Source: DATNPH01 sp036703315
Lineage (GTDB): Bacteria > Cyanobacteriota > Cyanobacteriia > Cyanobacteriales > Coleofasciculaceae
DNA: 50,829 bases
Assembly (NCBI GenBank): GCA_036703315.1
Contig: DATNPH010000011.1
Span: 1 to 50,829, forward strand
Direction of reading: 5' to 3'
Shown here: positions 1 to 7,504 of the stretch, in pieces
How the letters are laid out: every line of letters begins with the position of its first letter
Numbering within the stretch: the stretch's first letter is position 1
Translations under genes and position numbers: made by a program
Notes under the pieces: model-generated
Database searches by the model: none
Seen by the model: only the letters and a program-made list of their open reading frames with translations
What the model was told of the DNA's origin: nothing

Positions 1-485
1 AGCTGCATTACCAGCAAGTAGACCATTACCCAAGAAAATAGACGTATCCACTCACGGATACTGTCTAATAAAACCGAGCCATCCAGCCCCAAACCTCCCA
101 GAGGCAAGAGTACTACCCATACTCCTTGTAGCAACACCCAACCGGCAAAAAACCACCAGAAACCATCAGTACGTACCTTCTGGCGTGTCAGTAACATAAC
201 AGTTACATATAGCAAAGTCAGAGCATCCACCCCCAGGGCGAACGCAGCGGGCAGTTGCTGGGCAGAGAAAACATCGAGAGAGCTACGCAGGATTAGTAGC
301 CCCAGTACCGCTTGTTCAAAGCTTGTAAAGAAAAAGACAACTGCCGCTATCGCAACTAGAGCTAAAATCGGTAAAACTGGCTGAGCACCAGCAAGGAACC
401 CGACAACGAGTCCAGCCCCCACACCTATCACCCCAACTCCAAGTGCGAGAAGGGAAAATCGACTTTTGCGATCATTGCTCAGCAT
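1..485 (-). CDS. O-antigen ligase/polymerase-like membrane protein (N-terminus only, partial)
   Basis: The minus strand is open from an ATG at 485 to the window edge, giving about 161 residues that begin MLSNDRKSRFSLL. The visible part is very hydrophobic: two closely spaced membrane segments near residues 11-55, then further segments around 58-70, 85-98 and 108-127. Alternating hydrophobic segments with short charged loops and a trailing DSIREWIRLFSW stretch are typical of the N-terminal half of the O-antigen ligase/Wzy polymerase family, which polymerises or ligates lipid-linked glycans at the inner membrane. It starts 29 nt downstream of the tyrosine-kinase gene on the same strand, so it is probably co-transcribed in an exopolysaccharide operon. 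The signature periplasmic loop and the C-terminus lie outside the window, so the family call is tentative. Confidence 0.6.
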   Translation of the reverse strand, partial: MLSNDRKSRFSLLALGVGVIGVGAGLVVGFLAGAQPVLPILALVAIAAVVFFFTSFEQAVLGLLILRSSLDVFSAQQLPAAFALGVDALTLLYVTVMLLTRQKVRTDGFWWFFAGWVLLQGVWVVLLPLGGLGLDGSVLLDSIREWIRLFSWVMVYLLVMQ

Positions 486-514
486 TGTCTTAAAGCTCTC
501 GATGAAACATACAT

Positions 515-2683
515 CTAATGTCTTGCAGAATTGTTAACAGGGGTTCCCAGATGGGTAAAATGCTTCAGGGACTCGGATACGGGCTGGTAACCTTTAACGG
601 GATAACGGTCGTGCTTTTGGTTTTGGTTCGTCACCCCATTAACAACGACCCCCAAAATCGGTACGCCATTACCTGTCAATTCCGATACTGTCTGGAGCAG
701 CATCTCTTTTGGCGTGTAGTTGGGACGTATAATCATCACTAATCCATCACTAGACTGACTCAAGGCATTAGCATCCGCAGAACTACTGACTGGTGGAGTG
801 TCTACGATGACTAGGTCATAATGAGCCGCCGCTTCTTCCAACAAAGACTTCATGGAAGGTGATTCCAGCATGGACGCAGGGCGATCGCGCCGTTCACCAC
901 AGGTCAGTATTGAAAGATTTTCGATGCCTGTCGGTTGCACCGCATGAAGAAGAGTTATTTCTTTGTCAATTACATTCGTAAGACCGGGTTCTTCGGGTAA
1001 ACCCAATAAGCTGTGCTGCCTAGGTCGATACAAGTCTGCATCAATAATCAATGTCCGCCGAGACAACATGGCTGACACGGCAGCTAAGTGCGCAACGACC
1101 AGTGACTTACCCTCTCCAGAGACAGTGCTGCTGACAACAATCAGTCGTAACTTCTCTTGAGTGCGAAAATTCAGCGTCTTGAGGAGCAGGCGGTAAGGCT
1201 CAACTAACCCAACATTATCCAGAAATCGTTCGGGTTGCTCAAGGCTGAGCGCCGTTGCAGGTATGTCAGGCAATACTCCCAGCTTTGGCAGTTTCAGCAG
1301 TTCCTCTAATTCCGAGGCATCACGCAGCTTGTTATCCATCATCTCTAGAAGCATGATAATGCCAACCGCTAAGATGCTTCCAAATGCGATCGCAACCACC
1401 AGCACAACTTTATTATTTGGTCCATCAGGTGATGCGGGGGGTTGAGCCTGCTCAATAACTCGCACATTACTAACCAGTTGGGCTTCAGCGATACGTGCTT
1501 CCTCTAGTTTGCTTTGTAGCAACTTCAGAGAGGTGGCAGCTTCTTCTCGTCGGCGGATTAGTGCAGTAAGCGGTTGTTGCTTGAGTGGTAGTTGTGCAAG
1601 GCGCTGCTGGAGTTCGACTCGTTCAGCTCTCACAACAGTTAGCTTCTTTTCAAGTGCCAAGCGCTCAGTTTCACTATCAATAAATTTAGAGGTGAGATTC
1701 TGGCTCAGCTCGTCAGAGGCAATATTGGCGGGAGGAACACTCTGATTTCCAGGCAACAACCGAGAAACTTTCTCATCGTAGAGGGCACGGAGATCATCCC
1801 GCTGCCTAAGCAGTGATGTTATGCCTGGATTATCATCTGTAAAGCGCGAACGAGCGCTGCTCAACTTCGAATCCAACTCAGCTAGCTTAGTCCGTAAGTC
1901 CTTAAGTTCTTCATCTTGACCAATACGTCCGGCGGCATAGGCATTTTGGGTCGTAGTATTGTCTGTTACTCGCTGAAGTTCGTTGACCCGTGCTTTTGTC
2001 TCTTGAAGTTGGGCAGACAGAAGACGCTCTTGCTCTTCTAGAGTGGCTAGACTGTCCACTAAGCTTTTTGTTTGCTCCTCGAAGGAGATAATACCGCTTG
2101 CCTGTCTGTATCTATTTTCATCGGCTTCAGCAGCTGCCGCCACCACCCGTCGCTTAGGTACCTCACTCTCCAAAAATTCCCGCACGGCTTTAGCCTCTGA
2201 GCGGATCAGTTCAGTACTTTCCTCAACCATCGCTTCTGAAACGGCATTGAGTAGCTTTGTCGCCAATGCAGGATCTCGATCCTGATAGCTCAGCTCAAGA
2301 ATACCTGTAGCAGGAACAATTTTTACTTTCAAATCCTTCTTGAGTTCTTTAATTGCTACTTTGCCCTGTGAACTAGCTACTCCTTGTGGAAAAACCTTGT
2401 TAACAGATCGCTTCAAAACCCGTTGCGACCTAACCAGTTCGGCTTGATTCGCGATCGGGCTAGGACTATTGGGTCCACCGGAAGGCTGTTGGGTGATGTC
2501 ACGACCCAATTCGGAAAGGCTTACCCGTTTTTCATCAAGCATCAGTCGTGCTGTCACTTTGTACACGGGGGGGGTGACGACCAGATAGGCAATCGATGCA
2601 CCAATTACGGAAACAAAGGTAGCTAGGGCAGACCAACGGTGCCGCTTTAAAACTGATGGTAAAGATGAAATGCTTTTAGCCAT
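515..2683 (-). CDS. Wzc/GumC-type polysaccharide co-polymerase and BY-kinase
   Basis: This 722-residue protein is a polysaccharide chain-length regulator fused to a cytoplasmic bacterial tyrosine kinase. Residues 1-100 carry the first membrane segment (about 19-37) and a Wzz fold. A long charged, coiled-coil-rich periplasmic region spans about 160-400, and a second membrane segment (VVLVVAIAFGSILAVGIIML) lies near 425-445. The kinase domain has Walker A SGEGKS at 522-527, Walker A' LIIDAD near 545-550 and Walker B VIVDTPP around D628. The C-terminal tail has few tyrosines, unlike the Tyr cluster of E. coli Wzc. The start is supported by a GAGAAGG ribosome-binding site 8 nt upstream. It heads the membrane-protein gene that follows on the same strand, and two glycosyltransferases lie just upstream, so export or assembly of an extracellular polysaccharide is the likely role. 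Confidence 0.9.
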   Translation of the reverse strand: MAKSISSLPSVLKRHRWSALATFVSVIGASIAYLVVTPPVYKVTARLMLDEKRVSLSELGRDITQQPSGGPNSPSPIANQAELVRSQRVLKRSVNKVFPQGVASSQGKVAIKELKKDLKVKIVPATGILELSYQDRDPALATKLLNAVSEAMVEESTELIRSEAKAVREFLESEVPKRRVVAAAAEADENRYRQASGIISFEEQTKSLVDSLATLEEQERLLSAQLQETKARVNELQRVTDNTTTQNAYAAGRIGQDEELKDLRTKLAELDSKLSSARSRFTDDNPGITSLLRQRDDLRALYDEKVSRLLPGNQSVPPANIASDELSQNLTSKFIDSETERLALEKKLTVVRAERVELQQRLAQLPLKQQPLTALIRRREEAATSLKLLQSKLEEARIAEAQLVSNVRVIEQAQPPASPDGPNNKVVLVVAIAFGSILAVGIIMLLEMMDNKLRDASELEELLKLPKLGVLPDIPATALSLEQPERFLDNVGLVEPYRLLLKTLNFRTQEKLRLIVVSSTVSGEGKSLVVAHLAAVSAMLSRRTLIIDADLYRPRQHSLLGLPEEPGLTNVIDKEITLLHAVQPTGIENLSILTCGERRDRPASMLESPSMKSLLEEAAAHYDLVIVDTPPVSSSADANALSQSSDGLVMIIRPNYTPKEMLLQTVSELTGNGVPILGVVVNGVTNQNQKHDRYPVKGYQPVSESLKHFTHLGTPVNNSARH

Positions 2684-2697
2684 TACATATACCTTCT

Positions 2698-2707
2698 CCC
2701 TTAAGGG
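2698..2707. promoter_or_regulatory. Perfect 10-bp palindrome at the kinase ribosome-binding site
   Basis: CCCTTAAGGG overlaps the start of the purine-rich ribosome-binding region upstream of the BY-kinase start at 2683. It could be an operator half-site or a small translation-affecting hairpin. It is short enough to be chance, and no second copy was seen nearby. Confidence 0.2.
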
Positions 2708-2948
2708 GGCAATCTAGAGGCGTTACTGAAACATGACATGAAAACTTAGGCTACGGACAAGATGCCTGTTCTACGAATTAGGCTAGAGCATCCCATTCTT
2801 CAATAACGCCCCTTTCTGCTAAAAGGTCTCCTTTTTTGCTGACTACTGATTGAGGGTCAATATGAGTTGAATTCTTCAAGTGTAAACGTCAAATTTTAGG
2901 CTTTTACTAGCAGCTATGGGGGTTGTGCATACCACCAGTACTCGCCGT

Positions 2949-4139
2949 CTATTTTCTTCCGAAAGCCCCAGTAGGTCTGTTTGAATTATAGTCTGATGTA
3001 CTCAGTGGGTTAGGGGAGTTGCAAAGTGTGGTATAGAGTTGCAAGTTTTCAGAGGTAATATTATCCCAGTTATAGTAAGTATCAACATACTTTTGTGCAC
3101 TCTTAGCCATTACCGCCAGATCCTGAGGATGATTGATCGCCCATTCCATGCTACGCATACAGGAGTCTACCTCTCCCATTTTGAAGAGCATCCCCCGTTG
3201 CTCACCAATCAATTGTTGATGCGGAGGAATATCACTTGCAAGCACGGGTATACCCTCCCGCATCGCCTCTAGCATTGCCAGAGGTAGTCCCTCCAAATCA
3301 GAAGGTAGGACAAACAAGCCTGCCCCCCGAACAATCTCCGCTAACTGGCCTCCTCGAAGTTCTCCTGCGAATATCACGTCTGGACTCCCTGCTGCTATCT
3401 CAATAAGTTTTGAGCTGAACCGAGTAGTATCACTAACGCCTCCAGCAAGAACAAGTTTCCATCCAGCGGGTTTAAGAGCTTGGAAAGCTTCGATGAGCAA
3501 GTCAGGTCGCTTTTCAGGTACAAGTCTGCCTAAGAAGAGCATGTAGCGCCCCTGCTGTAGACCTAGCGAGGTGCCGTAGGAAAAACTGGGGTCTGACTCA
3601 GCGTAGCCGGCGGGAGCATTAGGAATGTAGAGCGTCTCTCTACCATAGGTTTGTAAAAAGTAGGAGCGGAGTTCCTCTGATACGACAATTATCCCGTGGG
3701 CAAAGCGTACTGCCGCCTTTTCCCCCATCCGAATTAGGCCACTAGAAGCATTACCCCACTTGGCACGTTGCCAGTCTAATCCCTGACAGGTGACGATGAC
3801 TTTTGAAGAGGAAGCAATTCTGGATAAGCCGCTAAATAGAGCTGGACCCAAAGCATGGAAATGAACGATGTCATAGTTTGTTCCACTGGAGGCGATCGCT
3901 CCGAGTGCCGAGCTAAAAAAAGCATCCAGCCCTTTCAAAGACAAGCTGGGTAGAGAGATCACTCGGACTCCCTGAAAGTCAGAACGGTTAAGCCATGGAG
4001 AGTTAGTGTAAGAGGAGCGGGCAAATAGATCCACAGAGTGACCCTGTGCAACCATGCGGGGATAAACTTCTGCACAGTAATTCTCAATGCCACCCTGCTT
4101 AGCGGGTAAGCCTTTCACACCAATTACGGCAATTTTCAT
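2949..4139 (-). CDS. GT4-family glycosyltransferase
   Basis: This is a GT-B fold glycosyltransferase, group 1 (GT4), expected to add a sugar from a nucleotide-sugar donor to a lipid-linked acceptor at the cytoplasmic face of the membrane. From MKIAVIG the N-terminus has the glycine-rich KGLPAKQGGIENYCAEVYP acceptor-side motif. The C-terminal domain has FLGRLVPEKRPDLLIEAF and the E-x7-E donor motif region LPSDLEGLPLAMLEAMREGIPVLAS. The frame extends 12 codons upstream to 4175. The internal ATG at 4139 is preferred because AGAGGA precedes it and because MKIAVIG is the usual family start. It lies directly downstream of the next glycosyltransferase (ending 4176), so the two are co-transcribed. 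The acceptor and sugar cannot be read from sequence. Confidence 0.88.
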   Translation of the reverse strand: MKIAVIGVKGLPAKQGGIENYCAEVYPRMVAQGHSVDLFARSSYTNSPWLNRSDFQGVRVISLPSLSLKGLDAFFSSALGAIASSGTNYDIVHFHALGPALFSGLSRIASSSKVIVTCQGLDWQRAKWGNASSGLIRMGEKAAVRFAHGIIVVSEELRSYFLQTYGRETLYIPNAPAGYAESDPSFSYGTSLGLQQGRYMLFLGRLVPEKRPDLLIEAFQALKPAGWKLVLAGGVSDTTRFSSKLIEIAAGSPDVIFAGELRGGQLAEIVRGAGLFVLPSDLEGLPLAMLEAMREGIPVLASDIPPHQQLIGEQRGMLFKMGEVDSCMRSMEWAINHPQDLAVMAKSAQKYVDTYYNWDNITSENLQLYTTLCNSPNPLSTSDYNSNRPTGAFGRK

Positions 4140-4175
4140 AGCAGATATTTTTCCTCTGGAGGGTGACAGATCCAA

Positions 4176-5393
4176 TCAAGAGCTAATAGATGCGGGGGAG
4201 CGCCGCTCCCAGCGGTGCCACATTTGGCTATAGACATCCGTTACAACGGTACGAGCACCATAGGGCTGAGCGGTTCGCACACAAGACTCTACTGGATAAT
4301 CATCTGGATGTAGCAGTACCTTGCGTAAGGCATCTGCGATCGCAACTGGGGTACGTTCTTCACAGACAATTCCACTATCAGCCGAAAGCAATCTCGGGGT
4401 TTCACCACATCGCGTCGTCACTACTGGCGTCCCGCAGGCGAGAGCCTCAAGGACAACCAAGGGTAGACCTTCGTAAGCGCTGGTCAGGATAAAAGCATTG
4501 CAGATGCGATGCAACTGTGCAAGTTCGGCTTGCTTAACTCCTCCGAGCATTGTTACTTGTTTAGATAGCCCAAGCTGACCAATCTCAGAACGTACTTCAT
4601 CTACCAACTCCCCCTCGCCGGCTATGAGGAGGTGAATATTCGGCTCATTCAAAGCAGCCATAGAGCGGACTAGCAGGAGGGGATCTTTCTGGGGATGCAG
4701 GCGACCAGCAAACAGGACGAAACGTGTCTCCTGCGATAAACCCAGCCGCTGTGTAAGTTTGTATCTCTCCTCCTCTCGTTCCTCCAAAGCCAATGGATAG
4801 AAAATCTCGTTGTCAACTGTGTTTTTGACGTAGGCGACACGTTCAGCGATCGCTGGATAACGCTGCCGATAAAGTTCTAACGACTCCGTATTGCACGAGA
4901 AGATCTGGGTAAACTGATTAACTAGCATGCCTTCAAGGGCAAAGTAGGCGGCTGGAAATCTTCGCCAAAGGATAGCTTTTTTATTACCCACAGATTTCAT
5001 CTGCGTCTGAATATCATTGTGAATAAAAAGAGTTTTATCTCCCGGCCAATTAAGGGCAGCGAAGGTTGGCTCTAGTCTATGAAAGTGCATAAAGTCTGAG
5101 GCGAAGCAACGCCCTATCAAGCCAGCCGTATACTTGACCGTCGTGGGAACCAAGCTTCTGACGTTATCATCTTGCAATCTCAATAGAGGAAGAAAACTAA
5201 CTGCTCTGCCCGCTAATTCGGCTTCTTGCCACTTACCGATAGGTTGGGTTGAATCGTTTCCTGTTCCTACAAGCCGCACCTCAAACTCACTGGGAGCATA
5301 CTTGATAAAAAGGCTTGCGACTGTCTGAATTCCTCCGATAGTACTGTGCCAAGGATTGAACTGGTAGAAAATAGTCAGAACAGGTTTACGCAT
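4176..5393 (-). CDS. GT4-family glycosyltransferase
   Basis: This 405-residue group-1 glycosyltransferase has the N-terminal motif STIGGIQTVASLFIKY and the donor-binding half VLFAGRLHPQKDPLLLVRSM. The acidic motif region NAFILTSAYEGLPLVVLEALACGTPVVTT contains the E-x7-E pair. No membrane segment or signal peptide is evident, so it should act in the cytosol. It is the first gene of the two-glycosyltransferase unit, with its stop about 36 nt before the preferred start of the second. Together with the tyrosine kinase and the polymerase-like gene it indicates an exopolysaccharide or sheath biosynthesis locus. Substrate specificity is unknown. The family assignment is secure. Confidence 0.9.
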   Translation of the reverse strand: MRKPVLTIFYQFNPWHSTIGGIQTVASLFIKYAPSEFEVRLVGTGNDSTQPIGKWQEAELAGRAVSFLPLLRLQDDNVRSLVPTTVKYTAGLIGRCFASDFMHFHRLEPTFAALNWPGDKTLFIHNDIQTQMKSVGNKKAILWRRFPAAYFALEGMLVNQFTQIFSCNTESLELYRQRYPAIAERVAYVKNTVDNEIFYPLALEEREEERYKLTQRLGLSQETRFVLFAGRLHPQKDPLLLVRSMAALNEPNIHLLIAGEGELVDEVRSEIGQLGLSKQVTMLGGVKQAELAQLHRICNAFILTSAYEGLPLVVLEALACGTPVVTTRCGETPRLLSADSGIVCEERTPVAIADALRKVLLHPDDYPVESCVRTAQPYGARTVVTDVYSQMWHRWERRSPASISS

Positions 5394-5762
5394 AAACTAA
5401 TGATTTGGGCAAATTCTGTGTAACCAATTAAGAGCGCCTGCTTAAGGATAAGTAAGTGCTCACGCAGAAACCAGGGCTTGTTGAATACAGGGTCAGTTAT
5501 AAGCCTCATCGAATTATGTGAATATAAGGCTTGGGGGAATTCTGCGAAATAAAGACCACAGTTCCCATAGCTGAACCTTTGCACTGGTAAATGCCCTAAA
5601 AAACTCTCCCTGAAGAGAGAAACAATCAGAATTTTTTGGTTCTACTGGATTGTATGAGATCTCACTAATGGGTTGGCAGTAGTAAAAATTGTCTTTAACA
5701 AATCTTCATACATATTGCTTATTTTTTCAAGCTTTGAGCAAGAAGCCCCAACTTATTGATGA
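5394..5762. other. Spacer between hisC and the glycosyltransferase operon
   Basis: This 369-nt stretch carries no convincing gene. A 69-codon GTG-initiated minus-strand frame overlaps the glycosyltransferase start but has no ribosome-binding site or recognisable motif. It contains the hisC terminator at 5598-5619 and must hold the promoter of the glycosyltransferase unit, which I could not place confidently. Confidence 0.6.
5598..5619 (-). terminator. Rho-independent terminator after hisC
   Basis: Read on the minus strand, CTCTC-TTCAGG-GAGAG is followed directly by TTTTTT. A T-G wobble extends the stem to 6 bp with a TCAG loop. It sits about 145 nt past the hisC stop and would separate hisC from the downstream glycosyltransferase genes. 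Confidence 0.5.
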
Positions 5763-6845
5763 TCACCTTACCCTATGAGCGGTTTGGGCAATCCCAGATG
5801 TCATCAGTTCACCAAGCACTTTGAGTAGTGTTTCATTTTGCTCAGGAGTTCCCACCGTTATGCGTAGTTTATCGTCCAGCCGGGGCTGGTTGAAGTATCG
5901 AACTAAGATTCCTTGCTGCTTGAGCATTTGGTAAAGGGGTTGGGCATTGCCTAAAGGAGATTGCGCCAAGAGAAAATTCGCCTCGGACGGCAATACGTGA
6001 AAACCCAAGTCTTTAAGAGCATCTGCCATTTGAGTTCGCGATGCCTTAATTTTCTGTGCGTTAGTATTTTTGTGGTTCTGATCTGCGATCGCGGCTGCCC
6101 CAACCGCACAAGCAATAGCATCAAGGTTATAGCTATCTTTAACTTTAATCAGTCCTTCCAGGAGTTTCGGGTTAGCCACACCAAAGCCCAACCTTAACCC
6201 TGCCAGTGAGTACCCTTTTGACAGCGTTCTTAAGACAATCACATTGTCATACTTGTTCACTAATTCCAGGGCATCTGACTCAGCAAAATCTACGTAGGCT
6301 TCATCAACGACAAGCACACCCGATAACTGCGCCGCCAGCTTATCCAGCAGTTCTACAGGTGCAGTCGTTCCAGAGGGACTATTAGGAGACGCGACAAAAG
6401 TAATGGCTCCTTGAGCGTCAATTAGCTGCTCAATCGGCAAGCCGTAGTCCTCGTGATAGGGGACTTCCACAAATTCTGCCCCTTGAATCTGTGTCAAAGT
6501 GCGGTATAAAACATAGGTTGGCATCGGATAGACAACTCGTCGCCCTGGCTCTGAGCAGGCACGGATAATCATTGTCAACAGGTCATCGCTACCGTTGCCG
6601 ACAAGAATCCAATCAGCAGGCACCCCCAAAACTTGACTCGCAGATTGACGGAAAGGCCCAGCCATTGGGTCTGGATAACGGCGCAGAAATTCTCCCCCTA
6701 GTTCCTGTAGTACCTGTAGTGCGGCAGGTGAAGGAGGATACGGATTCTCATTTGTGTTCAATTTAATTACTTTGGTTCCGGGTTGCGGTTGCTCACCAGG
6801 CACATAACCGGACATATCGTTGATGTTTGGACGAAAGTAAGTCAT
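5763..6845 (-). CDS. hisC: Histidinol-phosphate aminotransferase
   Basis: HisC converts imidazole-acetol phosphate and glutamate to L-histidinol phosphate and 2-oxoglutarate in histidine biosynthesis, using PLP. The 360-residue length fits the family. The substrate-binding N-terminal motif KLNTNENPYPPSP is present. So are the PLP-pocket motifs GNGSDDLL, VVDEAYVDFAE and TLSKGYSLAGLRLG (Schiff-base lysine in SKG), and the C-terminal LRITVGTPEQNETLL. The gene stands alone here, flanked by polysaccharide genes and by an unrelated transport-like gene, as is common for scattered his genes in cyanobacteria. Cyanobacteria often have two HisC paralogues, and some accept aromatic substrates, so a secondary role in Phe/Tyr metabolism cannot be excluded. 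Confidence 0.94.
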   Translation of the reverse strand: MTYFRPNINDMSGYVPGEQPQPGTKVIKLNTNENPYPPSPAALQVLQELGGEFLRRYPDPMAGPFRQSASQVLGVPADWILVGNGSDDLLTMIIRACSEPGRRVVYPMPTYVLYRTLTQIQGAEFVEVPYHEDYGLPIEQLIDAQGAITFVASPNSPSGTTAPVELLDKLAAQLSGVLVVDEAYVDFAESDALELVNKYDNVIVLRTLSKGYSLAGLRLGFGVANPKLLEGLIKVKDSYNLDAIACAVGAAAIADQNHKNTNAQKIKASRTQMADALKDLGFHVLPSEANFLLAQSPLGNAQPLYQMLKQQGILVRYFNQPRLDDKLRITVGTPEQNETLLKVLGELMTSGIAQTAHRVR

Positions 6846-7056
6846 AGAAAGACAAGTACGCGATCGCGTCTATTACTGACTGATTGGCGGAATCTACTCT
6901 ACACTATCTTCGCTCAGTAAATAATCCTGTAGTGGGCTCAATTAAAGGACAGAGGTGATACTATCTGTTGGTGTCCAATTGACCAGCCTTTACAGAGAAC
7001 TGCAACGACAGCTCAGGCATCTAGTTTCTGGTGATCAACTTACCCGTATCGGCAAG

Positions 7057-7302
7057 TCACTTAGCGCCGCTTTGACCTGATCCGTAATATGAACAATTGA
7101 TCAGAGCTGGCACTTCATTGTGAGACTGTTCCATGCTGTAAAGGAAAACTTCATCAACCTTAAACCAATAGGAACCCATCCCAATACAGTCACCAACTCT
7201 GGGGATAATTGGGTACGTGGCAAACCAACTTATATTCTCATCAGGTTTTCCCTTAACCTCGGTACCTCTTGTTGCATGATAAACAAAATGGATTTTGTAC
7301 AC
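7057..7302 (-). CDS. Small protein of unknown function
   Basis: This GTG-initiated frame of 81 codons reads MYKIHFVYHATRG at the start and has a PRVGD-x-I-x-MGSYWFKVDEVFLY core. That strand-rich pattern resembles short cyanobacterial hypothetical proteins. No clear ribosome-binding site precedes the GTG and no partner gene is obvious. The amino-acid composition looks more protein-like than the overlapping plus-strand frames. I do not recognise a family and assign no function. Confidence 0.45.
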   Translation of the reverse strand: MYKIHFVYHATRGTEVKGKPDENISWFATYPIIPRVGDCIGMGSYWFKVDEVFLYSMEQSHNEVPALINCSYYGSGQSGAK

Positions 7303-7504
7303 GGGTCAATAGTTGGATGAGTTGGTGACGGATAGACTGCTAAAACATCAGCCTAGAGCTTCCATAAAGATAATTGTTCTTACCTTTGTCGGCAACACTA
7401 GGAAAAATAGACCAATACTTTACTGCTCAAATATAGCCTGCGGATCATTTCTAGAAAAACCTTTTGATACTGTGCTATCTGGGCAAACCCAAGACAACGG
7501 AGCA

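Noticed and set aside
2821..2835. AAAAGG-TCT-CCTTTT hairpin downstream of the glycosyltransferase pair
   Set aside because: Only 6 bp, AT-rich, and the T-run is part of the stem. Too weak to call a terminator.
5375..5584. 69-codon minus-strand frame before the glycosyltransferase start
   Set aside because: It overlaps the glycosyltransferase start, begins with GTG without a ribosome-binding site and spans the hisC terminator side of the spacer. No protein-like motif.
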